Source of the DNA: Mauremys mutica
Lineage: Eukaryota; Chordata; Testudines; Geoemydidae
Assembly (NCBI RefSeq): GCF_020497125.1
Contig: NC_059079.1
Location: 51,285,114 to 51,349,113 of the forward strand
Direction: 5' to 3'
Length of the DNA: 64,000 nt
This document shows, one piece after another, positions 48,465 to 59,629 of the stretch. Each line of letters opens with the position of its first letter. The first letter of the stretch is position 1. Both the position numbers and the translations under genes were made by a program. The notes under the pieces are model-generated. The model saw only the letters and a list, made by a program, of their open reading frames with translations. It did not search any database and was not told where the DNA came from.

Positions 48465-49129
48465 GTTATTGGAACATTTTTAATTAACAAAGTTTTCTTT
48501 ACTAACGAATTCTCGTTCAAGGGTTCCAACAGGGACGCAGACTGTGGTGGGTACGGTGTGCAGTGATGTACAGACCGCTTCTACACTCGAGGACTGACAG
48601 GCTCCTGCTCCTACAGCGGTCTCTGGGGGGAGGACGGTTACCGGAGGGTGTGCAGGAAGGGGTGGGTTTGCAGGAAGGGGTGAGGGGTGTGTGGGAAGGG
48701 TGAGTAGGTGTGGGGGGATGATGGCTCTGGCTGGGGCTCAGGGCATCGGAGAGGTTCATGGCTAAGGTGGAAGGGCATGGTAAGGGCAGCCTGCCTTGCC
48801 ATTTGTGGATGTCAGGCGCTAGGACCCTGGGGCAACATACACCTCCCAGACTGACCTGGGGCAGCAGACACCTCGCAGAGTGACCCGGGTGCCTAGTGAC
48901 TGCACTCTGTGTGTTACCTGCTGTTGATCCTGCCCCCATGTCTGTACCCTGTTAATGGTGGCTGTCCTATGCAATTAACAAACCCCACCCCCACCCTTCA
49001 CACAAAGTCTTCTGCAAAGAAACATGACGGAAACAGTAATGTACAGCAAACTATTTTTAATACTCAACTACACAGTTGGGGGATGAAACTGGGATTTGGG
49101 ATCGGGTGAGCCAGGAAGGCAAGCAATTC

Positions 49130-50984
49130 TCATACTTTAGGGAATGAGAGCTGTTTGGTACATGGGCGCTCTGCTGGGGTGGAGTGACAGTTTTCACGGC
49201 CCCTAGCGCCCCTCCTTCTTGTGATTTTGGGTGAGGGGGGGACAGGACTTTGTGGTGGGGGAGGGCGGTTGCAGATACAGTTCAGGGGGGCTCTCTGCTC
49301 CTGCCTGCGGTCCTGCAGAACATCCACAAGGCGCCGGAGCGTGTCCGTTTGCTCCCTCATTAGTCCAAACAGCGTTTGAGTCGCCTGCTGGTCTTCCTGC
49401 CACCACCTGTCCTCCCGTTCGCTGTGTGAGCGCTGCTGCTGAGAGAGGGTCTCCCTCCACTGGCTCTGCTGGGCCGCCTCGGCTCTGGAGCAGGCCATCA
49501 ATTCAGCGAACATCTCGTCCCGAGTCTTTTTCTTTCGCCACCTAATCTGCGCCAGCCTCTGTGAGGGGGATGCCGGGGCAGTTCGGGAAAGAGCCGCAAC
49601 TGTGTGATGTGAAAAAGGAAGTGATTTCCTTGCAAAGATACATGTTTGCGAACACTGAACACAGTCTACTCAGTTTTTGTGAACAAGACCATACAGGGCA
49701 CCTAATCTCATGTGCTCTCAGGACAAGTTCGAATTTTCGGCATTCGCTTTCATTGCCTGGGGTCTTGCACTGGAGATCGGACAAGCGGGGCAGGACAGCA
49801 GAATCCGTGTAGCAGCCAGGCCTGGTAAGCCGTAAACTTTAGGCTGCTTAACAGTTAATGGATAGCAGTGCCCTCCTGCTGCAGGCAATCTGGAAAGCAT
49901 AAAGTCTGACCCTGTTCCAGCCCCTCGCGGCTGTCCCCGGGAAAGATCCCTGTATGCTTTTCCTCTGCAGCCTCCAACACGTGGCTGTTAAACGACGGTC
50001 ATTGTTATGCAAAGGAAAAGTCAAGCATTCACAATAGTAACATTAAAGTAATTCCCCTAATTAGATGCAGCAGTCGCCGAGCAAGATCACCCTGAGGCGG
50101 GTCTCCAGGAGAAACAGAGAGCGCATGCTGCGCGAATCCCTGCACATACCAGGGCCCTATGCTGCCATGCTGGTCGAGGCAATGCTCCCACTATACCTCA
50201 GGATGGCCTGGCGCAGAAGAGTGTGCTTCCACGGAGCACCCAATAAGGCACCTCTCCCCATGAACCTCCTGCGGAGGCTTTTCGAGTACCTCTCCGAGAG
50301 CTTCGTGGAACTGGCTGTTCGATCCCTATATGCATTGACCTTCTTTTCATATAGTTTTTATTCCTGTTTTGTTAAAAAATAAATGTTTACATGTTTATAG
50401 CACTTACCGACTGATCCTTCCCCTGATTCGGAGTCCGGGTTAACGGCCGGGGAGGGTTGGTAGGGGATCTCTGTGAGGGTGATGAAGAGATCCTAGCTGT
50501 CGGGGAAAGCAGTATTGTAACCGCTGTCGCCTGGCTCGTCCTCCACAAACCCTTCCTCATCTTCCCCATCAGCGAACATCGCCGAGGAACTGCCCGTCGA
50601 CACTATCCCATCTTCAGAGTACACGGTCACTGGTGGGGCAGTGGTGGCAGACCCACCGAGAATGGCATGCAGTGCCTCGTAGAAGCGGCATGTCTGGGGC
50701 TGGGCTCCGGAGCGTCCGTTTGCCGCTTTGATTTTTTGGTAGCCTTGTCTCAGGTCCTTGATTTTCACGCGGCACTGCGTTGCATCCCGGCTGTATCCTC
50801 TGAGTGCCATGGCTTTGGAGACCTTCTCGTAGGTCTTTGCATTCCCTTTTTTGGAGCGCAGCTCCGAAAGCACTGAGTCATTGCCCCACACAGCGATCAG
50901 ATCCAAGACTTCCCGGTCAGTCCATGCTGGGGCCCTCTTTCTACTCTGAGATTGCATGGACTCCTCTGCTGGAGAGCTCTGCAT
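49130..50984 (-). pseudogene. Myb/SANT-like DNA-binding gene of Harbinger copy 3
   Basis: Start at ATG 50984 (MQSSPAEES); a second ATG is at 50957. Exon 1 (to 50408) has RKRAPAWTDREVLDLIAVWG, MALRGYSRDATQCRVKIKDL, RQGYQKIKAANGRSGAQPQ, TCRFYEALHAILGG, then an acidic DGEDEEGFVEDEPGD stretch. One stop, TAG at 50493-50495, replaces the glutamine of the SQ(E/D)LF box kept in copies 1 and 2. Donor GTAAGT at 50407; acceptor CATCACACAG ending at 49600: an 808-bp phase 1 intron. Exon 2 (49599-49130) is fully open, with SQRLAQIRWRKKKTRDEMF, a Q/E/R-rich helix region (QRSHSEREDRWWQEDQQ), MREQTDTLRRLVDVLQDRRQ, and a basic tail RRRGARGREN. The role in the transposon is DNA binding alongside transposase, from knowledge of the family. 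Confidence 0.93.
49601..50406 (+). other. Intron of copy 3 Myb gene holding a conserved opposite-strand block
   Basis: On the plus strand, 50065-50382 is open for 105 codons. Its MNLLRRLFEYLSESFVE part corresponds to RNLLQRLLEYLQECFIE in the intron of copy 2 (about 26151-26205), though the two copies have diverged elsewhere in the intron. Copy 1 lacks this block (421-bp intron). A third element-encoded peptide or a shared regulatory/splicing element is possible; nothing further is recognisable. Confidence 0.4.
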
Positions 50985-51194
50985 CGCTGCCAGTGCTGCT
51001 GAGCTCGCCACGATGTCCAACCAGGAATTGAGATTCCAACTGGCCAGACAGGAAAAGGAATTCAAATTTTCCCGGGGCTTTTCCTGTATGGCTGATCAGA
51101 ACATCTGAGCTCGGACTGCTGTCCAGAGCGTCAACACAGTGGTGCACTGTGGGATAGCTCCCGGAGCTACTAAGTTTGATTTGCATCCACACCT

Positions 51195-51355
51195 AGCCTA
51201 ATTCGACATAGTCATGTCGAATTTAGCGCTACTCCCCTCGTCGGGGTGGAGTACCGAATTCGAACTAAAGAGCCCTCTAGGTCGAATTAAATGGCTTCCT
51301 GTTGTGGACGGGTGCGCGGTTAATTCGAATTAACGCTGCTAAATTCGAATTAAAG
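51195..51355. promoter_or_regulatory. Right subterminal TCGAATT motif cluster of Harbinger copy 3
   Basis: ATTCGACAT, GTCGAATTT, GAATTCGAAC, GGTCGAATT, and two copies of AATTCGAATTAA. Spacing is irregular. Mirrors the left cluster at 46708-46790. Confidence 0.6.
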
Positions 51356-51374
51356 TCCTAGTGTAGACCAGGCC

Positions 51375-51436
51375 TAAGTCACTAGTGGTACTGTTACAAA
51401 AGAAACTGCAATTCAATAAATCTTGTTTCCAAAATG
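51375..51436. other. Target duplication and flank of Harbinger copy 3
   Basis: TAA (51375-51377) is the right target duplication. The remainder is unrecognised. Confidence 0.7.
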
Positions 51437-51760
51437 CCTTCATAGATTTTTAGGCCAGAAAGGACTATTACTAGTCTGACATCCTGCATAACAAATATTC
51501 TCCAGACCTGTTCTCTTCTGACCTGTGTTGTCTTCACTCAGTATTTTTCCCCTGCCGAATTTCTGAATTCTCGCTACCCCTTTAAAAGCAGAGCATGATA
51601 GATTAAAGAGCCATCTCCTTCCAAAAAAATCTCATTATCCATGTAGGTGCTTGTAGAGTGATCTAATCACCTCTTGGATTTTTTTTTAAGAGTGCTTAAG
51701 TCTCTCACTATAAAGAAATGTTTCCCAGACCTCAAATAATTCTTTTTGACAAAACTGGAA
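51437..51760 (-). mobile_element. CR1 LINE fragment, minus strand
   Basis: Reads, on plus, TTCATAGATTTTTAGGCCAG (the CR1 tail in reverse), then GATTAAAGAGCCATCTCC, GTGATCTAATCACCTCTTGG and CTTAAGTCTCTCACTATAAA. The order matches the CR1 fragment at 18522-19345. No open frame remains. Confidence 0.75.
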
Positions 51761-54700
51761 GAGATCTGTAATTTGTTATTTACTCTTGTTTTGTTCACAT
51801 AGGTTTAGTCAGTCAGGAAGCAGAAACAGTACCATGAGATGTAGGTAACCAACTACCATACAACAGAAATAGCTCAGTGAACAGTTAATCAAACCATAGC
51901 CTGAAAACTCTTTCAAACTGTTCAGTGAATTCTCATGAGTAACAAGTGCACTTGAAAACTAGGATCTGTTTACATACCATTTGCTTGCCAAAAAGACACC
52001 AAGTGTGTAACCAATGTTATTCAGAATAGTTTTGTCACCTCCCACTATGAGTTTGAGTTCATAGATGTGCATTAGACAATAACAAAATGAGAATTTGTAT
52101 GCCAACTGTTTGTTTTGTACTGCTTATACACTGAAAAAAAATCAGATGGTTTTTTTTTCTTCTTTTCTACCATATTCTGTGTTTGGTGAAAACTCAGTCA
52201 AATCTTATTACCACACTCTAGAGAATACTATTTTTTCCTCTCATGTAAACTTTCATTTATGTCCTCAAATCAGCAGAAATAAATTTGATTTTAAAACCAC
52301 ACAAAGGAAGGAGAAATTTTGTGTTAATACCAATAAAACATACATTTGCATAAAGAAAGAAGAAATCATGTATGCCTGTTTATTATCCAACATTATTGTA
52401 TATATAAATAACCCTCATGCCGTGAACTTCTAAAATGGAATTTTACACTGAACAAAAAAGAGTTTGGGTTATAATTTGATAATAAAAAGTTTATACTAAA
52501 ATGGGGTGAAAGAAGGGAGAGGAAATGAGGATTTTTTCCCCACTTCCCCACAGTAAAATGTTAAAATGATTTGCACTAACTTCAAATAAAAGATTAGTAG
52601 TAGTACCTCTTAGCTAATAAACATATTGCAGAAACCTTATTATCTAAACCACACACAAGCTGATAATATATATCAGATATGAACAGTTCAGATTCAGGCA
52701 TAATATGATCTCAAAGTTCCACACTTATTGCTCTCTGAATTAGATACTATTTGCATAATAATGGTGCCAAAACAGGGAGATTGACCCAAGGTAATAAAGG
52801 AAAAAAGAAAAACTACTTACTTTAATATTGTTAGGGAAACCTTAAAAGGATAATTTCCTTTCATATAGTTGTAATACCATGAGACACCAGGTACCTCTAT
52901 TAAATACAACACTTAAGATTATCTGTAACTTCATATGGAGACTGTTAGATCTTGGAAGAAATGCCCTCTTCATTGTGGCACAATTCTTTTTTGAAATTGT
53001 TCATAATCACCTGTAAAGTTTGTTCCCTGCCTGTATGTCTGATTGGAATAGTTTCTTAGAGATGCTACAAGATATCCATGTAAGCAAAACTCTTTTCATA
53101 TATCTTACAAGATAGTTACAAAAGTGTATACAGCATAGGAGACCATATGAACTAGCTATATGATGTGCCAACTAAATCTGCAGTTGGTTATTTTGGTGAA
53201 CAAGAGCAGTGGGGAACCTACAAATACTCTGCAACCAGGAGATGCAGCACTGCTTGTGGAGAACAGAAGGCCAAAAACTTGTTTACATTACTTCTATGCC
53301 CTGTGGAAAAAATCTTTGAATCTCAACTCTCTCCCCATAGATGGTGTTATTTAAGTCATTGCTGCCCTCAAACATGCTTACTGCAATACATGACAGTTAG
53401 GTCTTTGGGTATGTCAGATATGGAAACACACAAAGTTCTCCCTAGATACCCCAGAGGGGATACATTTACGAATAGTCCAATGGAGACAATGGATCACATG
53501 GTAGATAGCTCCAAATCAGAGTAGTCAGGGAGAGGAGAAGGGGGCTGTTGTGATAAAGATACTGCCCCTCTCACAATGGAAAGGGGGGGGTCTAACCTCC
53601 ATGTGGCTCTAGTGGGGTAGAGAGAAAGAAACTTGCAATGAAGTCCCTGTGATTTTTTGGGGGTTAGAGGGCCCATTTAGTTTGTCGCCATGTGATGGTC
53701 AATAGACAACCATCGGAGTGGCAAGGTTATAAGAGGTTCTGTGGATCTTCAGTGTGACCATATTTCAGATGTTGTGAGAGATATGACAATTTCCTGCAAT
53801 ATCTTTGGAAGAGATACTGTATTAAGTGTATGTATCATTGTGGGTCAGGGATTGTATGCAATTCCATGGGGAAGAGTAACCATAGCCTCTCCATGTACCA
53901 AAGAACAATGGGGAGGGAAGGTGATTAGGCAGATTCACTCAGGTTGAAACACCTCCAGAGAGGCACCACCTCCTGGAGAGGCTTGCAGAGACTAGTTCAA
54001 ATTGGATTCTCCAGAAAACAGAAAAAGAAATTAGTCTTGGATAAATAGCCTAAGTTTCAGCTGACTCAGAGCCTCTTTCTTATTCAGCAAAATGACAGCT
54101 GTTTCTTTCCAAGAGGAGGGCCACAATCCTTAGGGAAGTGTTGGGAGGACTAATATCAACCAGATCCCTTGTGGAAATGGGAGTGTGAGAGATCTCTGCT
54201 AAGCTTATTAGCATATGTGTAGATGTTTTGTATAATTCTTTCACCTTTAGAATAAACGTGCTTGATTAGAAGAAATAAACTGTGTTGAAACTTAAAACTA
54301 TGAGCAACTACCCCATTCATACCCTTTAAAGAGAAAGCAAAGCAGAGACATGGGCCTACTTAGGCAATCTGTCTTGCTGGAGAGGATCACAGGGTGGGCA
54401 GGAAACTGTGAAGCCTGGAAAAACACTGTTCAAGAAGGAGTGAGACAAATGGAGGTGAGAGTTGAGGGAGCTGGGAGTCTAGAGTGGGTGCCCTTGCTGG
54501 ACCACAGAGGGGGAATACAAGTGTTGTTACCCTGAACCCTGACAGTGATGATGCCCACAGGGCCAGTTGACCTGTGGCAATAAGTCAGCTCAGAATCAAG
54601 TTACACGAGCCTGTGGATAGTCTCTAGCCATGGCCAAGAATAGCTTATACCCCACATTCATTCAGGTGGCAGAGCTGCTGTAGGCTCATGCCACACATTT

Positions 54701-55347
54701 TAAGACTATAGCTTCACATAAATATAAACAAGGAATGGTTGTAACAGATCTGTAAAAATATCAAAGAAAGGTTGATGCCAGTAAAAAAAGCACAGTTTGG
54801 GTCAATTATTGGAAAGCTTGGAAGCTGATTTAAAGTGTATCTATGCACTAAACAACTTGAATCTGGCAAGAATTTCAGGGTTAAGTTTTTTGAAATGCTT
54901 GGCAGGTCACAATTGTTCTCAATCAGTGCTAAAGTCTTTTGAATCTCTCTCTGCCATTGTTCTCAGCAAGAACTGGATCAAGCCTATTGGTCCAGCATAG
55001 ACAGCCAGCTACAGCATTTCAAGACAACAAACACAAGACTGTAAGCTCACATCACTCAGGCCTAGCTACTTTAAGAAGAAGTTGGAAAGACCTTGCTGAA
55101 GAAAGGAATGGGGAGTCAAAAAACCAATATAGATAGATGTATAGAGCTGCTTCTGTTAAAAGTATGAGACAGTTTTTGTTATCATTAGAGCAGATTAAGA
55201 AGGGAGAAGGAAATGAAGTCTAACTTCAAAATTATTAATAAATTGAACCTGCTTGAACCATATATTTTTTAAAATATGTAATTGTTGACAATATTTAAGG
55301 TGCACCACAAACTTTATTTTGTTACCGAGAGATTATAGCGTCTATAC
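51761..55347. other. Long non-genic stretch
   Basis: No gene I can support over 3.6 kb. 53930-54560 has a possible LTR-like run: TATAATTCTTTCACC then GAATAAACGTGCTTG (about 54230-54270), with a GGGCCTACTT...GGAGAGGATCACAGGG segment after it; no ends or duplications found, so not called. Small frames such as 52095-52433 and 53165-53524 lack domains. Confidence 0.45.
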
Positions 55348-56366
55348 TAGGGCCGTCAATCATGCAGTTAAGTCAAAAAATTAATCGCTATTAATCACAC
55401 TGTTAAACAGAACAAAAATTTAAATTTATTAAATATTTTTAGGTTTTTCTACATTTTCAAATATGTCGATTAAAGTTACAGCACAGAATACAAAGTGTAC
55501 TTTATTATTTTTGATTAAATATTTGCACTGTAAAAATGATAAAAGAAATAGTGTTTCAATTTACCTCATACAAGTACTGTCATGGAAGTGCACTCTATCA
55601 TGAAAGTGCAACTTACAAATGTAGATTTTTTTTTGTTATATAACTACACTCAAAAACAAAACAAAACAAAACTTTAGAGCCTATAAGTTCACTCACTCCT
55701 ACTACTTGTTCAGCCAATCGCTAAGAGAAACACATTTGTTTACATTTACGGGAGGTAATGCCGACCGCTTCTTATTTACAATATCACCTTAAAGTGAAAA
55801 CAGGCATTCGCATGACACTACTGTAGCTGTCACTGCAAGATGTTTATGTGCCAGATGCACCAAAGATTCATATTCCTCTTCATGCTTCAGCCATCGTTCC
55901 AGAGGACATACTTCCATGCTGATGATGCTCATTAAAAAAATAATGCATTCATTAAATTTGTGACTGAACTCCTTAGGGGAGAATTGTATGTCTTCTTCTC
56001 TGTTTTACCCTCATTCTGCCACATATTTCATGTTATAGCAGTCTCGGATGATGACCCACCACATGTTGTTCATTTTAAGAACACTTTCACTGCAGATTTG
56101 AGAAAATGCAAAGATACCAATGTGAAATTTCTAAAGATAGCTAAAGCACTCGACCGAAGATTTAAAAATCTGAATTGCCTTCCAAAACCTGAGAGGGATG
56201 CGTTGTGGAGCATGCTTTCAGAAGTCTTAAAGAGCAACACTTTGATGCAGAAACTAGAGAACCTTAACCACCAAAAAAGAAAATCAGCCCTCTGCAGGTG
56301 GCATCTGAGTGCAATTAATCATACAATTAATCATGATGATTTTTTTAAAATCGTTTAACAGCCCTA
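55348..56366 (+). mobile_element. hAT element, non-autonomous
   Basis: 1019 bp. Left end TAGGGCCGTCAATCA; right end, reversed, TAGGGCTGTTAAACG. TAGGG fits the YARNG terminal rule of hAT elements. Flanks GTCTATAC (55340-55347) and GTCTATTC (56367-56374) form an 8-bp target duplication with one mismatch. TTAATC/GATTAAT repeats sit near both ends. It contains a transposase remnant only. Confidence 0.88.
55960..56358 (+). pseudogene. hAT transposase C-terminal remnant
   Basis: 132-codon open frame. The segment VKFLKIAKALDRRFKNL, followed by PKPERDALWSMLSEVL, resembles the part of ZBED/hAT transposases that follows the catalytic core: a fixed L-DRRFK motif, then an ERD-W helix. Upstream BED finger, catalytic residues and dimerisation tail are absent. 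The frame runs into the inverted terminal repeat, so the end is not natural. Inference: the element was derived by large internal deletion. Confidence 0.65.
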
Positions 56367-58064
56367 GTCTATTCCATTCAGTGTCACATAAAAGCAGTAA
56401 TACTAGCTGTATGTATGTTAGCCTGATGCTTTAACAAGCTGTTTAAACTGTTTTATTAAAGTAGTTCTCTACTTAGAAGACCCGTCACACTTCCAGGTAT
56501 CTTTTCAATAGGACAGTTTGCATCTCAGAAGCCAGTTTTTCTAAACAGAACAAAAATTTGGTCACTCAGATAAATCCATAGGACTAAAGTAGATGGACTG
56601 TCTTATTTTGAAATCTGACGCCAGAATTCAGCCAGTGGCTAGAACAACTCAAGGTCATTGCTGCTTTGAAAGAATTACTGCTAGCCTTCATAGGAATGGA
56701 GATGAGTATCAGCAACAGTATTCATGGATATGGGATCATCTTGAGATTTATGAGCTAGGTGAACCAGAAATATGGACATTCTGATTGTGACATCAGTGGA
56801 GTCACAGTTTCATGAAAATGAACTGCAATGTAGTGCAATGTATAAATCTATACTGAATGTTGAGATATGTCGTTATGGCTGTGTTAAGTCCTTTACACCT
56901 CAACCTTTAGCCTTCACATGAAAAAAAAATGTAAAAAAAAGAGTCAGAGGCCTGACTTTATACCTCTTAAGAGACCAGGCCCATGCTACTTCTTCAATCT
57001 AAAAGGAGGGCAATTCTACTGGTCTGAAGGAGCAAAGATGCAAGCTGAACCTAAGCTTCCTTTCTACCCCTTGTGACTATTAACCTTCTACCCTCAGATC
57101 TCAGAAGGCAAGATGAAAGATTCCTAAAGATCAGAAGTTCAGCAAGATAGTTGTGAGTGACCCAGTCTATTTAGGGCTTTAGTTAAAACTAAAACCTTGA
57201 ACTCCATCAAAACGCCAACAAGCAGCTTGTGCAGAACAAAGCAGCGGGTGGGTCAAAAACCCTCCACCCAACCTTTGTAATAATTGCCCTGCTGCATTCT
57301 GCACTAGCCGCAGGTAATTGACAAGCTTCTTTAGTAGCCCCGTACAGAATTTCATTTGAAGTAGTTCAACCGCGATGTCACAAAAACATGCAGTATGGTT
57401 ATGTCAGAGAGTGAGAGGAAGTGCTGCAGTCTGGTGACCTTACTAAGATAGTAAAAAAACTGGCCGTGACTATGACTACCACTTGATCATCCTAACTATG
57501 AGCCAGGAGTGAGCTGCACAACACCCTCACCTCACCTTTTACAGACAAAGTCAGGACACAGAGTGAAGAGTCACTCTGTATTCCAATTGCCAAGTTGGCT
57601 ACCTTGGATTCAAATTCCATCATTTATATCTGTGCAGCCCTGCTGGAATCAAGGAAATTGCACAGCGTGTAAGTCAGGGCAGGCTTCAAAACTAGATAAA
57701 GAGCCTGTGGTTGTGCTTCTTCACACAATGAAAGTCATGTAACAAAAGTTATGATATTGCTCCTGGAGCATTATACTGGAATTTTAAATTTTGGTTTAAA
57801 AGATTTTCAGCTCTGGTCTGTTTTTTAAAGTATTCTGGAGAATATTTTTAAATATGTTCATATTTAACCTGCTGAACTGGTTCCAAAAGTAGCAGTAAAG
57901 ACTTCAGTGGTTTCTGAGAGTTAGAGTGTTCTAACTGCTGTGCTATGTTTTATGAGGCACTATGGAATTAAGAAAGGAGTGACCACCGGTAAATAACCTG
58001 GTTTTGTCTAATATTGTGGAGAGGGAAGATGCAGGCAATCTAGTGCTAAAAACAGACAGACAGC
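56367..58064. other. Non-genic stretch with one interspersed repeat
   Basis: No gene. 57150-57480 is a probable old repeat: TTTAGGGCTTTAGTTAAAAC, AACCTTGAACTCCATC, GCTGCATTCTGCACTAGC, and GTAGCCCCGTACAGAATTTC match a familiar sauropsid element in order. Class unknown. Confidence 0.45.
57150..57480. repeat. Ancient interspersed repeat, class unknown
   Basis: Ordered segments as in many sauropsid genomes: a GGGCTTTA...AACACCTTGAA-like start, GCTGCATTCTG(G/C)A, and a TAGCCCC(G/A)TACAGA segment. Identified from memory only. Confidence 0.45.
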
Positions 58065-58191
58065 AGCGCTGGAACAATTTGTATGGTGGGCGTGCTGAGA
58101 ACCATTGAACCAAACTGTAAACCCTGTATGTGACGGAAACTACTTCAAGCCCGGGTGCTGCAGCATCCCCTGCATGCTTAGTTCCAGCACC
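58065..58191. mobile_element. Short MITE-like repeat, copy B
   Basis: 127 bp. Left AGCGCTGGAA, right TTCCAGCACC. Shares the GAGAACCATTGAACCAAACT segment, then the TGTATGTGACGGAAACTACT segment, with copy A at 19929-20048. Confidence 0.65.
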
Positions 58192-58643
58192 TATGAGCAG
58201 AGAGCATATTTGAGTTGGGGAGCGACAACCTCTTTGGGTCAGAGAACCATATTTTCACTGTGTATATGCTGCTCCCAGCACAATGGGGCTCTGATGCACA
58301 ACTGGGACTTTTAGGCATTACTGGAATACAAATAAATATTTGTTAATACTACTACAATGGTCTTTTTTTTAAATATACATATACACACACACACACACCT
58401 ACCTACTAATGCCTCTAAACAATTTTTTTGCAAACAGCAAAAAGCTTTTTCAAAAAATAAAAAAAGTTTGCCTGTTTCTATTAACACTATAACAGATAGA
58501 TGAATCACCTATCTATAAACTCTAATTATCAGTGCTGATAATGAAATTGGAACTCAGCTGTGTAAGGAGGTCCATGCAAGGAGCCCCTCAGGCATATATG
58601 CTGGCCTGAGAAAGAAACAATCATCCACTATTTCTACAGGATA
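58192..58643. other. Non-genic stretch with a (CA)n patch
   Basis: No gene. A short CACACACACACAC run lies at about 58384-58398. Confidence 0.6.
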
Positions 58644-58656
58644 CCTTTTTATCCTA

Positions 58657-59616
58657 GGTTTCAGAGTAGCAGCCGTGTTAGTCTGTATCCGCAAAAAAAA
58701 CAGGAGTACTTGTGGCACCTTAAAGACTAACAAATTTATTTTAGCATGAGCTTTCGTGAGCTAAAGCTCACTTCTTCGGATGCATAGAATGGAACACACA
58801 GACAGGAGATATTTATACATACAGAGAACATGAAAAGGTGGAAGTATGCATACCAACAGGCAGAATCTAATCAATTGAGATGAGCTATCGTTAGCAGGAG
58901 GAAAAAAAACTTTTTGAAGTGATAATTAAGATGGCCCATAGAAGGTGTGAGGAGAACTTAACATAGGGAAATAGATTCAATTGGTGTAATGACCCAACCA
59001 TTCCCAGTCTTTGTTTAGACCACAGTTAATAGTATCTAGTTTGCATATTAATTCAAGTTCAGCAGTTTCTCTTTGGAGTCTGTTTTTGAAGTTTTTTTGT
59101 TGCAAAATTGCCACCTTCAAGTCTGTCACTGAGTGGTTAGAGAGGTTGAAGTGTTCTCCCACTGGTTTTTGAATGTTATGATTCCTGATGTCAGATTTGT
59201 GTCCATTTATTCTTTTGCGTAGAGACTGTCCGGTTTGGCCAATGTACATGGCAGAGGGGCATTGCTGGCACATGATGGCATATATCACATTGGTAGATGT
59301 GCAGGTGTACGAGCCCCTGATGGTGTGTCTGATGTGATTAGGTCCTGTGATGGTGTCACTTGAATGGATATGTGGACAGAGCTGGCATCGGGCTTTATTG
59401 CAAGGACTGGGAATGGTTTCCTCCTGCTAACGATAGCTCATCTCAATTGATTAGATTCTGCCTGTTGGTATGCATACTTCCACCTTTTCATGTTCTCTGT
59501 ATGTATAAATATCTCCTGTCTGTGTGTTCCATTCTATGCATCCGAAGAAGTGAGCTTTAGCTCACGAAAGCTCATGCTAAAATAAATTTGTTAGTCTTTA
59601 AGGTGCCACAAGTACT
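58657..59616 (-). mobile_element. Penelope-like element insertion with inverted terminal copy
   Basis: 960 bp flanked by CCTTTTTATCCTA on both sides (58644-58656 and 59617-59629), an exact 13-bp target duplication. On the minus strand the 3' end is at the left (ends CACGGCTGCTACTCTGAAACC). The 5' side consists of an inverted copy of the 3' terminal region: 58702-58904 and 59417-59619 are reverse complements of 203 bp with no difference seen (the outer 3 bp may be target sequence). The 512-bp centre carries the GIY-YIG coding remnant. Young by its intact repeat. Confidence 0.9.
58977..59420 (-). pseudogene. Penelope-like GIY-YIG endonuclease remnant
   Basis: Open on the minus strand at 59288-58977 (103 codons); readable upstream to about 59420 (SSDTITGPNHIRHTI-like, CTSTNVIYAIMC). 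GIY-YIG endonuclease motifs: NVIYAIMCQQC and YIGQTGQSLRKRINGHKSD, then a conserved GEHFN...H box and NRLQRETAELELI...LDT-NCGLN. The reverse transcriptase portion is missing because the insertion is truncated. Parallels 38015-38545. Confidence 0.9.
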
Positions 59617-59629
59617 CCTTTTTATCCTA

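Larger units (their letters stand above)
46682..51374 (-). mobile_element. PIF/Harbinger transposon, copy 3 (youngest, near-intact)
   Basis: 4693 bp. Left end GGGTATGTCTACACCACAA; right end, reversed, GGCCTGGTCTACACTAGG. Flanked by TAA on both sides (46679-46681 and 51375-51377). Both element genes are nearly intact and converge. Both subterminal regions carry repeated TTCGAATT/GTCGAATT motifs. Only three nonsense changes were noticed in the coding parts, which makes this the best-preserved of the three copies. It is also the longest; the extra length lies largely in the Myb intron and the 3' region between the genes. Confidence 0.95.

Noticed and set aside
50065..50382. Independent host gene in the Harbinger intron
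   Set aside because: It lies wholly inside the transposon and a related block occurs in copy 2, so it is element sequence, not a host gene. Kept only as a finding.
53930..54560. Possible LTR
   Set aside because: TATA- and AATAAA-like strings are present but no terminal TG/CA ends or target duplication could be found.
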